64,000 bases of DNA, taken from the NCBI RefSeq assembly GCF_032884065.1, contig NC_088873.1, forward strand, positions 3,863,604 to 3,927,603, read 5' to 3'. The notes under the pieces are model-generated. The model had not been told where the DNA came from. It worked only from the letters and a program-made list of their open reading frames with translations, and made no database searches. The stretch is from Artemia franciscana. Taxonomy: Eukaryota > Arthropoda > Branchiopoda > Anostraca > Artemiidae. Both the position numbers and the translations under genes were made by a program. This document shows, piece after piece, positions 1-12,577 of the stretch; position 1 is the stretch's first letter; each line of letters begins with the position of its first letter.

Positions 1-1800
1 CAAAACGCCTCAAACAGCATTGCCAGATCTTTGATATAAAGCATTGCCACTATAAAAGTGAAATGACACCTAAGGTTCCATTTTTCCTCCAAAAATTTTC
101 TGAAGATTGAATTTTTCAAAAAAGTGGCTCTAAAATTGAGGTAATTTAATATATTAACAAAAAACCACCTTAAAAAGTGCCAAATTGTGCAAGTCCGCCC
201 CAAATCGCTAAACTGACTGCTACTTTTACTACTAAAACCATGTCCCTTAATGCCACCGAGCCCCCTTTAGCAGCACCAAGCCCCTTAATGCCAAAGAGCT
301 ACATAGATTTCTCTTCCTTCCTACTCTGTTCGGAGATTCGCCCCTTAATCCCTCTTACAAAGCTCCTACTTTCTTTAAATAATTTAGTATGACCATTTTC
401 ACCCCAATCGGAGAGGGTCTGCCTGATTGGTCTCAGTTGAATTGCCTAAGACCACAATTGTATAAAAAGAAAACCGTCAGTAAGGAACAATTTGAAACGT
501 TTGCTTAAACATTTTAATTTTTATAAATACTTAAATATCAAAATAATTAATTATAGATAATAAAAAATAAATATACTAAATATTTAAAACGAATAATTAA
601 ATATTTAAACACTAAGATTCTACTTTTAGAACCGTATGACGTCAAGAGAAGTGAAGTCATGATGGGGGAATTTTGGCTTCTTCACAAATACATTCTAAAT
701 ATGCTCGTAAAATAAAATAAATATCGAATTCGAGTGTTCTGGGACATTTTGTTCACTAAACAAAAGTGCAAAGTATTTGCGAAACGTTTGTACAACTTAC
801 TTCTTATGCAAATATAATGCAAACTATCACAAGATTTAACATTTGCGCGAAGCATGAGCTTGCGTAGGGTATCACGAAATATTGACATAAGTGTGCATAC
901 TACCAATAAATTTTAACTCTCATTTTGGCAAATGATTGAGCAACTAAAATCATAGTCACGACATATGGAAGTAGAACTGTATTTGATTTAATTTTGGTAT
1001 CAAAATGTAACAAGACTTTGCAAGAAGTAAAAAGTAAGCATTGAAAGGTTTCGAGAGGCCACCGAATCTCTGCCACCTAATTTACATCTTAGAGGGCCAT
1101 TTTCTCAAATGGCAAATTCCTGCCATGCCTCTTCATATCACGCAAGGCGTAATTAAAGACATATTGGACATACTTAAGCCATGAGTGACCCATGCAACGT
1201 GCTGTAATCGAATTTGTAAGGTTTGTTTCAAAACTATCAAATCACACTAAAGAACATAAAATTTACTTATCATATCTATTTAAGATGAAGAACACGGAGG
1301 TTTCAGACCTACGTAATGTGGAATCTTCATTTATTGTAATATGACCTTATCTCCCAGGTTTGTATTGATCTTGGTTTAAATATATTGATATTAAATGTAA
1401 AAATTCATTTAGATTAAATAGGCTATATAGGAAAGATTTTTCAAATGGAAGTCTAAAGAGGCGCTAAAACTTAAAAAAGGAACGTAAATTATTATTCTTT
1501 ATATGAGAAGCGCTGCCACCCAAAGGCTTTAATCAAGGCTTTATTGAAGATTTATTGAATGCCAGTAAAAATATTAAATTTTAATGTGAAGAAGTAGGAG
1601 CGTAGCTCCAGCGTTTTTGTTGGAGGGACAAGAGAGGTTCACATCTAGAGAGTCAAGAGGAATGGGCTATATAATAGTTTTTTCTCCAAATTATTGAGAG
1701 GGGACTGCCGTCCCCCTCACCTTCAGTGACGTCACTGTCAAGACACTACGTTCTTTTCAATTTAACGTCGCTAGCTACTACCATTTAAAAAAAAATTATT
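1..1800. other. AT-rich DNA without recognisable gene
   Basis: I see no coding character here: the open frames are short, low-complexity and lack splice-site context. A GC-richer stretch near 1590-1730 has small internal inverted pieces and could be the decayed end of a transposon, but no terminal repeat or target duplication is visible. Confidence 0.6.
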
Positions 1801-1841
1801 TAAATGCCATTTATAATGCCGTATCCGAAGTTAAGAAGTTG

Positions 1842-1843
<2 letters not shown>

Positions 1844-1937
<94 letters not shown>
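1844..1937. repeat. (TA)n microsatellite
   Basis: About 47 uninterrupted TA dinucleotides lie directly against the 5' truncation point of the LINE that follows. The reading frame entering the LINE passes through it as Ile-Tyr repeats, which is not real protein. Confidence 0.97.
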
Positions 1938-1940
<3 letters not shown>

Positions 1941-1944
1941 CCAG

Positions 1945-3292
1945 CCAACACGAAATGACCCAGCAAACTATCGGCCAATTTCTTTGTTGTCTGTGTTTAA
2001 CAAAATATTTGAGAAGGTGATGCTTTCTCGTCTTAATATTTTTTTTTCACGATTTTCAATTTGGTTTTCGAGCAAATGATTCTACTAAGCATGCTCGTAC
2101 AGTTTTACTGAATTATCTTTACTCTGCCCTAGACTCCCTTTTGATTTATGCTGCTTTGTTTTTGGATGTTCGTAAAGCCTTTGATCCTTTACCCACAGTT
2201 TTCTTCTATTTAAACTTTCTCATATTTCTGTAAGAGGTAGTGCGTTTTTTGGTTCAAGCCTTTCATGTCTGGTAGAATCATTTCTGTTGACCCGCTTTTT
2301 CACTCACCATCACGTGTTGACCAGGGGGTCCCTCAAGAGTCAATTTTAGGGCCGGTACTGTTTTTTTATGTAAATGACCTAATTTTTGCAGTTAGAAATA
2401 AAAATCCTCTTTATTGCTGTCGTCTATTTCGTCCAACATTCTCCCGTGCCCATAACCATAGTTTGCATTCCTCGGACTCTGTTGTTACTTTTGCCGATGA
2501 GACCGCCCTTATTACTTCTGGGAGAACTGAGGATGAGGTTCGTACACAGTTAGCGGACCTCTTCGAGAGAGTTTCAATTTGGTTTGATGCTAACTTTCTT
2601 GCCTTAAATGTTTCTAAAACTAGTTTGTTAGTTTTTTCTCGTATATCTCAGACTTGTCCTTAATTATCTGAAATTCATATATCCAAAGGCTTTATTGGTA
2701 GACCAAAGGATGGTCTTGTCTGTCTCCTAGGTATTCACCTAGATGAAAATTTGTCTTTTAAACACTATATTAATTTGATTAAAATGAAGGTATGCAGAAA
2801 CCTCGGTATTCTAAGGATATTCAAACATATTTTTCTTTGACTAATTCAAAGAATCCTATTTCACAGCTTAATTCATTATTATGTTTCTTATTGTCCAGTC
2901 ATATGGATGTCTAATTTCCGTTCTTTTCTCAAACCACTTCCGAATACTTGTGATAAAGCTATAAATCTTATCCAGGATGTAAATCGTTCGGCAACTAAGC
3001 GAATATAAAAAACTTCATATTCTTTCCTGTCCGTCTTCCAACTCTCTTCATCTCCATGGTAATATTCCTAGGCTCCTTAGATTTACGTCTTCTTTTATAT
3101 CTGCTAAGTCAAATTATCTGCTCCATAGTTCTCTAAATACCCAAATTCCGCATACACCAACAATAAGATCCGATTTTAATCCTTTTCTTGCGTGTCATTT
3201 GACATTGAAGACCATTCCCGATTCGGCTCGAGAAAGCTACTCTTTCGGCACCTTCAAAAGACTCGTAAAAAAAATTAGTTTTTCATGTGATT
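1945..3292 (+). pseudogene. LINE reverse transcriptase, decayed
   Basis: The product would be the reverse transcriptase (RT) of a non-LTR retrotransposon. In order: NYRPISLLSVFNKIFEKV (RT motif 1 region, near 1967), QFGFRANDSTKHA-like segment (about 2055-2095, frameshifted), LFLDVRKAFD (motif with the first catalytic Asp, near 2160), GVPQESILGPVLFFYVNDL (near 2320) and FADETALITSG (near 2493), where the catalytic F/YADD has become FADE. Downstream, ESYSFGTFKRLVKKI near 3230-3270 fits the C-terminal tail of these proteins. At least three frameshifts and several stops break the frame, and the second catalytic Asp is lost, so it is dead. The N-terminal ORF1 and endonuclease are missing through 5' truncation. 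Confidence 0.85.
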
Positions 3293-3327
3293 AATTTTCC
3301 TTGACGTATATAGTGCTATCCATTTAC

Positions 3328-3526
<199 letters not shown>

Positions 3527-3812
3527 GATATTGTGATTTAATTAGAGTTTGATAGCTTATTTTGTGAACTCCCTTGTTTTTTTCTCTGTTTCATGAAGCA
3601 AATTCTTTACATGTTAAGAGTTTAAATGTTTATGTTTTTACGTTTAATTGTTAATGTTATTGTTATATGTTTAAATGTTGAGAGTTTAAATATTTAATGT
3701 TTATTTGATCTTTTCATAACCCCCCTCCTACAGGCCATTGAGCCTATGTTGGGATTTGTAGAATGCTACGTAATTATTTTACTGTTATATGGAAAATAAA
3801 TCTATCTATCTA

Positions 3813-6095
3813 TCGCCCCCTAGTCCTCTCGCTCTTGAATATCTTATGCTTTATTGAGCCCTTGATCGAATCCCATAGTATTTTGAAATTGTGGTTAAAA
3901 GTTGGATGAACTTCAGGATGGATACCCTCCTTCATATTTGCAGAGCGTAGTTTCTGATTTATGCTTTATTGTTGTTCTTTATCATCATGCGATTTTTTTT
4001 TAACTTAATTTATATTCGTTTTTATATCATTTGCTACAGGGTGAGTCGCTACCTCTACACCGTCCACTCTTTCGACTTAGTTTTAACTGTTACGCTACGA
4101 TGTTTCCAATACACTGATCATTCCTAAAAAAACACCACTTAAAAAAAATTTCTGGATGGTATGAACTAAAAAAAATTATTGTTTTTTTTTATTATTTGTA
4201 TCTTCTCAAAAATAAGCGATTAGGGCTAATAGGGTACGTCTTGTTTCTCCACATTCCTCCCACCTCTCTGCAGGTAAATATATGAGAATGATCTCATTTC
4301 CCACTCATATATCTAATCAATAGAAGGATATCTTTTGCTCCCAGTATTGATATTGTACGCAAATCCTTCAAAATAAAGAGAGAATGTTTTGAGGGGTCTA
4401 TCCCCCTTACATACATATCTGAAGGATCTCTAAAGAAAAAATGGAAAATTTTGGGCCTGAAAATATACTTTTGAGGCTTCGAGCCTACCCTATCTCTCAA
4501 AAATATCCACCGACCTCTCCCTAATAGCTTTTATAGAATAATTAGCATAACTTCATTGTGAATATTACCGTACAAACTGTCATAATAACTGTCAACTGTT
4601 AATAATTATCAATTCAATTTTCAATTTAATAACGGGGTTTATTCAAGGAAACAAAAAACAACAAAAGATACAAATAAAACACTGAAAAAAAGCAATACAA
4701 CAGAACTATTAACCCTCCTTAAGCTTTCGCTTCCTCGGAGTAACCCCTTAAATATAGGAATAAAATTTATGCTATTTATTTGCATTGTTTTTTTTTTTTG
4801 GGGGGGGGGCATGAGAGTGAAAGAAATTCAATTAAACTATTCTTCAAAAATCATACAACTGGAGACAAATTGTTTTACAATCTGAAAGGAAATCACACAC
4901 ATTTGCCGACTTCTAAAAAAATTCGTGCAAATTATTCCAACATTTGCCTCTATATGTCGTATGGAAAATAAAAATCTAGTTCTAAAGACTTGAGGTATCT
5001 TCACTCTATTAGCATATCGTATAGGATTTTTGAATGTTTCATCACAAGAAGTAAATAAATTAAAAAAAAATCCTATATCAATGCATTATGTCTTAGGGCG
5101 AGGGCACAACATCTTAAAAGTTGGACTTTTGAAAATGGGATCTTTTTTTAGCGCAATTTTCCTCTGCTATGTTCAAAGCGTTTACCAAACTATATGATTT
5201 GTGATTATCTATCCGTGATACCCTAAATTCTGCAAGCACTCGCAATACAACTCTAGTGATATCCACCCAGACGGGTTTGCCCCAGACCAGCTCTCGACCC
5301 GTGCGTCAGACGGGTTTGCTCCAAGATCCATTTGGACTCCCACATGGTGGGATGGAACTTCTTTCTTGGAAAGAAAAAATAAGGCGGTAAGAAATTTCCA
5401 CTTACAGCAACTGTTCCAGTCATTGTAACTAGAGAGCCTCGTTTGGCTGAAGTAAATTTGCCGACAATTTTCTGACCTATATCATAGATGGTCAGGATGT
5501 GAAGGTCATCAAATTATCATGTCTGCCATATTTTGAGAACGGCTGATTATAGGGACCTGGTTTACTTACCGTACTTTTGTTGGTTAATTCTTGTTTTCTT
5601 ATTCTTTTTCTTGGCATTTTGCCATGTACAGAAGGTAACAATAAATTTTAGAGGATGAATAATGCTGCGGTACATAGTGAGTCAGTGGCTCACTATGTAC
5701 CACCTAATACTGGCGCAGTATGCACCACCCGCCTCCAAGACACCAAAACCAAAATCTGAGGAGACAAGTGCATTATAAAAATAAATGATGGCATTACATA
5801 CAATGTCTAATCATCAAGGATTCTAACAAGCCAATAAATATTTTTTTTTTTATTGATGGAAATAGAGATAAATGAAAAAGTATGGACACAAAAATGTTTC
5901 TAGGACGTAGGAAAAACTTCAAAGATAGCCAGGCAGTTTCACCGGTGGGTCCCGGCACTCGGAACGCGGCAGGCTTCTATATATAGATTCTTATTGTCGC
6001 TTGTCTTCTAAATGCAGACAAGTTGAGCCTTTTCTTGATGTCATAAGGTCCAAGTGGACCTTAAATTAGAAGTGCTACCTTTTTAAAATTACATC
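3813..6095. other. No gene seen
   Basis: AT-rich sequence with short frames only. It contains a T-run followed by a G-run near 4788-4810, a short local duplication of the words CAGACGGGTTTGC at about 5267-5320, and the hairpin at 5669-5701 listed separately. Nothing looks coding. Confidence 0.6.
5669..5701. repeat. Perfect 13-bp hairpin
   Basis: GGTACATAGTGAG is followed by a 7-base loop and then its exact reverse complement CTCACTATGTACC. No transposon boundary is visible around it, so its origin is unknown. Confidence 0.85.
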
Positions 6096-7271
6096 TTATT
6101 TTATTGGACCTTTAACTTTTGTTTCGGCATGCCTTTCGTCATTACGAAAGACATAACGCTGAGCCTTTGATTCTATTAATTCTTCAGGTGACGGGACAGA
6201 AACTTGTTTTTCTTTCAACGATTTATGTAGTCGAGGTTTTTGATCTTCAAAGGTTTGAAAGGTATTAACGACCCCCTTTGTTTCTTTTAATTGCTCAGGT
6301 GGAGGGACAAAAATCTTCTTTTTCTTCCAACAACTTAACTAGTCTATATTTTTGATTTTCAAAGGTATCCATTTTCAAAAAAAGGTATCCATTTCTAGAA
6401 ATATCCATTTCAAAATCCAAAACCCAATCATCATAGATATCATTTTCTATTTGTTTAGTTCGTTTTACCTCGGTTTATCTTTCGTCATTATGAAATATAT
6501 ATCGCCGAACCTTTGTTTTTTTGTTGTTGTTTTTTTAACAAAGGTATGGCAGACATTGATGACCTTATCCATGTCAAAATCCCAAACCCAAACATCCTCA
6601 CTACCATTTTCAATCTTTGACTCGTTTTGATTCTCGTTGTCCAGGTTGATTTTCGTTGACTCACTCACATGTTCGGTGCCACATGTCTTCTAACCGCGTG
6701 TGTTTTTGCTCTTCATTTCCATTTTCGACTTGATCACATGCATCGTTTCCCATGTCTTCTAACCACGTGTCTTTGCTCTTCATTTTCATTTTTGACACAC
6801 CACCTCTGTTCTTCTAACTGTGTGTGTATTTACTCTTCATCTTGATTTTTCACTCGATTACATGCTCAGTGTCACAAGTCTTCTAACCGCGTGTGTCTTT
6901 GATCTTCATTTTTCATTTTTGACTTGCTCACTTGCTCAATGTCGTCTAACCGTATCTCGTCTAACCGAGTATGTCTTTGCTCTTCCGTTTCATTTTTTAC
7001 ATGCTGTAATTGTCGTCTTCGCATATCTTCTAACCACCCGTGTCTTTGCTCTTCATTTTCATTTTTGACACGTTTTTGGATTTTGATCACTTCAGACAAT
7101 TTAGCAATGGACTTTGCTTTAGCTACCCGCCTTGATGCTGTCGCAATTGATGGTCCAGGTTGTCAAATTTCACACCTTATCACGATTAATAGTTCAGGTG
7201 TTGGTTGCAAAGAATCATCACTTGTACTAACTGCAACTGCAAATTTTCGTTTTGTGCCTTCCAACAGACAT
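6096..7271 (-). pseudogene. Decayed gene with 23-residue charged repeats (possibly Helitron-associated)
   Basis: Read on the minus strand, the region keeps clear protein character in pieces. The start (7271-7100) gives EGTKRKFAVAVSTSDDSL and, after one stop, ASRRVAKAKSIAKLSEV. Next come repeats such as NENEEQRHGWLEDMRRRQ and NETEEQRHTRLDEIR (7050-6872), with a 23-residue spacing between the first two; further worn copies follow to about 6660. Then NENQNESKIENGSEDVWVWD (6640-6580). The last open piece, 6320-6096, has no ATG and reads VPPPEQLKETKGVVNTFQ through VSVPSPEELIESKAQRYVF to a TAA at 6096-6098. Stops and frameshifts separate the pieces. Repeats of this kind (NExxEQRxxRLEDMR) precede the Rep/helicase part of some arthropod Helitron proteins; that link is from memory and uncertain. 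A related relic lies at 15488-15720. Confidence 0.55.
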
Positions 7272-7339
7272 TAAATATAGTAAATAACTTTTGCTTATTT
7301 ATTACATTATATTATATAAATAACTTTTTCACATTGTAA

Positions 7340-8571
7340 TGGAAAAATTTCAAAGATATATTAATGATTAAATTACAGAAGCATTTTGATTTGATACAAG
7401 ATGTGACCTTGGTGAGTTTCGAGACTAAAATCATTACGAAGTTGGTTATCCTTGCAAATGAAAATTCTCTTTATTTTGGAGTTAGAGGTAAATCTTACAA
7501 ACAGGTGTTTGGTTTGCCTTTGGGGGCATCTCTCTCTCTCCTTTGTTGGCAAATCTCTTCATGGACTCTATTGAAATCTCCGCTACACACAGTTTTAGGC
7601 TCTCCCCTTGTTTCTGGGACAGATTCATGGACGATGTGGTTTGCATTTGGAAGCACGGCTTAGAGTCCTTAGACCTTTTCCATAAACATTTAAATAGTTT
7701 TGTAAAGATGTAAAATTTACAGTGGAGTTTGAAGAAAATGACAAACTACCTTTTCTTGATATCCTATTGATTAAAAGTGATTTCCATTTACTGTTCCCAA
7801 CATATAGAAAACCCACACACAGTGATAGGTATTTGGACTTTCATTCGTGCCGCCCTATTTCAGTAAAACGAGGGGTTGTGATTGCACTGGTGGATAGAGC
7901 TCTCAGAATTTATTCCCAGGAGTTTTTTGATTCTGAATTGTTGTATTTGAGGGATAATTTATTGTGTAATAGTACCCGATTAAATTCATTGATAAAACAT
8001 TATAAAATACACACATTAAACATAACAATGTGGCTATTGGAGTTTCGCAGTGTACAGAATTAAATATGCCTAAGCGTTTTGTTTCTTTGTCTTATGCACC
8101 TATTTTGGTAGATATGCTTAAGCGAATTATGCGTAAACATAACATTTGTACATATTTCCAATCAGTGAGACCATTAGGTAGTTTCCTTTCTGGGAAGGAT
8201 TCAACCCGGGAGATTTAGTTAGTGGGGTATATAAAATTCCTTGTTCTTGTGGAAAGTCTTATATTGGTAGAACTCACCAACAATTTCTTGAAAAATTTAT
8301 TGAACATCGCAACACAATAGAAAAAACCCTACAATTAAGCAAGTCTCCTGAAACTTTTGTTTCGGCTCTGGCTGAACATACATTCTTTCAACCTGAACAT
8401 TTTATACAGTTTGATGAAACCTTAGCTATTTCTAATGGAAGGGGTTTTTCTCAGTGGGCAAGGGAGGCTTTAGAAATTAAAAAATATATGTTTGCTAATC
8501 TTTCAACAAATAGGGACACGGGAAATGTAAATATTGACCCAATTTATGAAAAGTCAACCAATAGTCAATAA
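7340..8571 (+). pseudogene. Penelope-like element: reverse transcriptase plus GIY-YIG endonuclease, decayed
   Basis: Penelope-like elements (PLEs) encode an RT related to telomerase RT joined to a GIY-YIG endonuclease. In order: YFGVRGKSYKQVFGLPLGAS (7470-7530), the pre-catalytic RT region; RFMDDVVCIWKHGLESL (about 7622-7675) with the FMDD catalytic pair intact but in another frame; KLPFLDILLIKSD and YRKPTHSDRYLDFHS (7745-7850); KRGVVIALVDRALRI (7868-7912); then the spacer domain (8050-8215) and the GIY-YIG domain (8221-8571). Frame changes occur near 7540, 7710 and 8020-8030 and before 8221. The N-terminus and any pseudo-LTR cannot be seen. The remaining frame pieces are long, so decay looks moderate. 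It is a relative of the minus-strand copy at 50612-51756. Confidence 0.88.
8221..8571 (+). CDS. GIY-YIG endonuclease domain of the Penelope-like element (intact frame, no own ATG)
   Basis: This frame is open for 116 codons and ends at TAA 8569-8571. It starts SGVYKIPCSCGKSYIGRTH, holding the GIY-like (GVY) and YIG signature pieces, followed by EHRNTIEKT and, about 70 residues on, REALEIKKY, which provides the conserved Glu expected late in the domain. The domain cuts the target DNA for retrotransposon insertion. There is no start codon because it is the C-terminal part of a fusion protein whose upstream frames are broken. It is shown separately because it is the best-preserved coding piece of the element. 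Confidence 0.85.
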   Translation, partial: SGVYKIPCSCGKSYIGRTHQQFLEKFIEHRNTIEKTLQLSKSPETFVSALAEHTFFQPEHFIQFDETLAISNGRGFSQWAREALEIKKYMFANLSTNRDTGNVNIDPIYEKSTNSQ

Positions 8572-10145
8572 GGAAATTAGAAATTTGCAAAATTGCAAAA
8601 TAATTTGCAAAAAATGCAAAATTCAACATTTTTGAAGATGGGAGATGGATCGGCACCACGTAATGTTTGAAAAGTGGTTATTAAAAAAAACACACACACA
8701 CATAGAAGACTTCTATCTCTGCTAAGTTCCCGCAAACGTACCACTTCGTATAACATGGTACAACTTCGGTACGAACTATTTTAACAAGTTTCATTTGTTA
8801 TTGTAGATCGTTGGAGTGCATTAATAAAGAAAGACAGAGTGAGAAATTTAAGTAATTATATTATTTGGATTAATAGCACTCAAATAGGTCTCCTAAAAAT
8901 GTTCAAGGGACCTTATTGGGAAGCTATGGGTAAACGAACCAACCTGGATTGGCACGCCAGCAGATTGCCGGAATTAGAATCTGTTGATAAGATTTTGCAA
9001 TGATAATATCTATATGACAAACCAAACTATAAGAAAAAAAAAGAAGGGACAGCGCATCAAGTCCGAATATGACTTGAAAAAATATATACATATAAAAAAC
9101 ATATAAACATGTACATGCTTTGCACCGCTGTTTGCTTAAAAGTGGGTCAAGGGGGCTAACTGTGTATCTTCTGCTAGACTGTGTAGGGTGTTTATGTTTC
9201 ATTAGAGTGAATAATAAAAGATAGACTAATATAACAATGATTAGATTATGCGGATTAATAAAATTCATACCGGTCCCCTTTAAATGTAAAAACGTTTGTG
9301 TTTTTGGATTGATTGGTTATAACCCTTCAGGTAAACTAAAACCCAGTAAAAAAAAAAAATCCTTCAGAGTCACTGATGGTGCTTAGGACATCGACAATTT
9401 TCGACCAGTTAACGAATATTTTTTACAGGCATAGGTAGCTAGCCTTTCACCCAGCCTGGCAGCGGATTGGATTAGGCCTAAGCCCCATAAATCAATCCAT
9501 GCCCCCAGCTCAGAACCAAGCAGAGATAAATTCAGTTCGAAAGCACAAAATCGCACTAGGTAAGACCTTGTTTTGGGAAATTGAATCCAGGAAGAGGAAT
9601 CTTATTTTGATTTATGATTTTTGTTGGTTACATCTCTTTTTCTTTTTTTTTGCAATTTGATTAGGACTTTTCGGGGTGCTGGAAAACATTACATAGAATG
9701 AAAAAAAAAATATTAAAAGACAAATTTCTTTCTGCGGGAAAGAAAAAGAATTTTTCTTCAATTAAACGAAAAAGAAAAGACATATGTTTTCAAATGTAAA
9801 TACTGAGTGACCATAAAACTTAAAAAAAAAACTAAATTTCCCTAATTGTGAAGGAGGTGGCCACCCCTTAATCTTGTACTCTATATGATAAATCTTTCAA
9901 CGAAAACCGTTGCAATTTCAAACTTTTTTCTACGCCTCCGTTTTTGAGTGCCTAATTCCTCCTGCCTGGAAGATTTATGAGAGTGTCTTTGAATATTCAA
10001 GATTTATTTATTTATATTAGTACCTTTCGTATATGTGTTTGCTATTAAGGATAACTCAAATTATTCACTGTTCATCTCCCCCTCCCTACCTCAAATGCAC
10101 TGAATTTGCCACTGCTATAGGTATTTACTGACCAAAAATTCCATT
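8572..10145. other. PLE 3' flank and sequence without gene
   Basis: Just after the PLE frame the sequence TTGAAGATGGG at 8634-8644, followed by ACGTAATG, looks like a worn version of the hammerhead-like motif found behind the other PLE at 50401-50437. Beyond it there is a short (CA)n run at 8690 and AT-rich DNA with no gene or clear repeat that I can support. Confidence 0.5.
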
Positions 10146-10335
10146 AAAAACTACTGTACTAATAATAATAATAAAAATTTAGATATAAATGTAGGCTAGC
10201 TTTCATATATAAAAACTATAGATGCATCTGTGCATATGAGTCATAGGAGTTGTTCTTAGTCGAGTTATATTATGAAAGCTAGCCTTCATTTCTATCTAGA
10301 ATTTTTATTTTATTATCATTAGTATAGTAGTTTTT
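10146..10335. mobile_element. Short foldback MITE with about 63-bp inverted arms
   Basis: The left arm begins AAAAACTACTGTACTAATAA and ends in GGCTAGCTTTCATAT; the right arm (about 10270-10335) is its imperfect inverted copy, ending TATAGTAGTTTTT. A 60-bp centre separates them and there is no coding capacity. No certain target duplication is visible, so the superfamily is open. Confidence 0.75.
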
Positions 10336-11037
10336 AAAATAAACCCCTTAATACTGTGCTCTATATGTGCTCTATATTGTGCTCTATATGATCTATACGA
10401 TCTATACTCCTGAAAGTGTTTTGGTGCTGATTACTGCCCATTTCAGGTTAGTTTTCTGTCAACTTAAAGCGTAACTGAAACATTGGCACAATGCGTTCAT
10501 AATTCATTGTTGTTTTCATTTATTGTTTTTATTGGTGTTTTCATTGATTGTTTCATTCATTATGTGCTCAACTTACAGCTGATATCTCTACTCGTTCTTA
10601 AGCAGGGAAGCAAATTCACAGAGAATTGAGGGGAATGGGTGGAGATTTTTCTTAATTCCTTTAATGAAGGTATAAAAAAGACATCTTTCTAAATCAATGA
10701 GCAGCTGAGGGAGGAATTTTCAGAAATACAAAAGTTTATTTTTCAGAGTCTAGGGGGGAGAGCAATATGAATGCAACATCCCCCTGTAATTCGTGAGCCT
10801 GGTTTGAAATTTTATTAAAACACGTTTTTAAGTTTTTGGTGACTTCGGGCAGGATGATAAATGTTTGATTTGTTTCTCAATTTTTTTCTTCAAATCCCCC
10901 TCCCTACTTCGACAAAATCCTGGACACGTTCTTGGTTATAACTATTCTTATTGCATGTTTTCTAACCGAAGGCCTATTTGTGCTTCCGTTTCGTTCATCT
11001 TTACCTCAGATTGAATAAAAAATTAAACTTTCTACTG
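10336..11037. other. No gene seen
   Basis: AT-rich DNA. Around 10370-10400 there is a short local repeat of the word GTGCTCTATAT. No coding relic recognised. Confidence 0.55.
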
Positions 11038-12577
11038 AAAGTTTTTGAGAGTAACAACAAAACTTAAAGCAAACAGAAATCATTTCGTATATTACACACC
11101 TCCTCATACCCCTCGAGTCACGCTAGAGTTTTTTTGGTTTTAATTCTAATTAAATGGTTTTGATTCTAATTAAATGGCCCTTGCGTTCAAAAATCGTTCT
11201 TAAAGAATTAGGACGAAAGGTCAAACTTTAGCGTAAAGAGTGAAGTATTGAGGAGGGGGCATCGCCCTCTTACATACGGAATAATTTTTGTTTGTTTTAA
11301 GTTTTAATACTACTCCTTACTTTAGTTAGAAAAATCTTGTTTTTTATTTAGTTTCTGATCGTTTCTCTCATAATCTCAAGAAATCCGCCCCTAACCCGTG
11401 TAAAATCCCCTTACGAAAAACTCCTCTATAGAAACTCTGTTGCTTTAAATCCTTACCCCGGGAAATTACCTCCGGGTAATTCCATCCTCGCTAAGATTTC
11501 CTCCAGAAAATTTACAATTCCGCTAGAACAATACTCCCTAGCATACTTTCATTCGAAAGCAAAAATTATTTATATTTAATATCTGATCGTTTTTCAGGTC
11601 ATGGCGGAAGTCTCCATGTATGGATATTTTCCAGAATTCCCCACATGGAAAGTTTCTTCCGCAGAACATTTTTCTTAGGAGAAGTTTTCCTTTGGACATC
11701 CCCCCTCCCATGTAGAAGTGCGCTAGAGAATTACAACCCTGCTGAAAATAATCCCCGAGCATCGTCAGGTAAAAAATGGGCTCGCCAACGAGAGAGTAAG
11801 CCGAAAAATTTGAGTGTGTCGTTTGGATTCTGGCAAAGTCCCCCCTCATGTAAAATTTCCCCTGGAAAGTTCACCCCCGAAAACTTGCATTCCAAAGGGA
11901 AATTCTCCCTGCAATAATTTTTTTCCCATAAAATACGGAAAATGTCGCTATACTTCCTAAAAACAAATACTATATGTAAACAATGGACAGAGTTCATAAC
12001 TTGTGACCCTTCCTCTGGGGGCTTTGGAGACTCATGTCATCCCAAATCATGGCTATTGGATGTTTCAACTATACTGAACAAAATAGCTATCTGAGAGTTT
12101 TGACTAAGTGGCTTTGGGGGAATAAGGGCATGGAATAAGGGCTAGTTGCCCTCCAAATTTGTGGTGCCCTCTTCTAATCTTTTAGGACTATTGATTCCAT
12201 AAAGTCACCCCTGGGAAGAACAAAAAACAAGAAAAAACGAAAATAAAAACACGCATCTGTGATATGTCTTCTGGCAAAAAACAAACTTTTTTACATCTTT
12301 AAAGATTGGAGGTGGAAAATTCAACTCTGGAAACGCTGAATCTGATGGTGCCAGTCAAATTCCTTGACTTTTGGTGGTGTTCCCCCTTTTTCAAAAATAA
12401 AGCAAATTTTCTCAGGCTCGTAGCTTTTGATGGGTAACATTATTTTACATATTTGGAATCAGCATAAAAAGCCAATCCTTTGAAATATCTATCGTTATCA
12501 AAATGCGATTTTTTAGAGTTAGGTAACTGTTGGGGCGAGTCGCTTCTTACTTACAGTTCGTTACCACGAACTGTTTG
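11038..12577 (-). mobile_element. Family A element, minus strand, with terminal hairpin
   Basis: The 5' end is at the right: the palindrome CAGTTCGTTACCACGAACTG at 12554-12573, outside which the strand reads TCAAA as in other copies. The body (12550 down to about 11380) shares many words with the copy at 17088-18800, such as the complement of GATAGCCATTTT and GTATACTTCC. At the left, 11038-11345 forms the family's hairpin: AAAACTTAAAGCAAACAGAA pairs with its inverted copy near 11290-11320, and ACTTTAGCGTAAAGAG is present. No protein is encoded. Confidence 0.75.
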
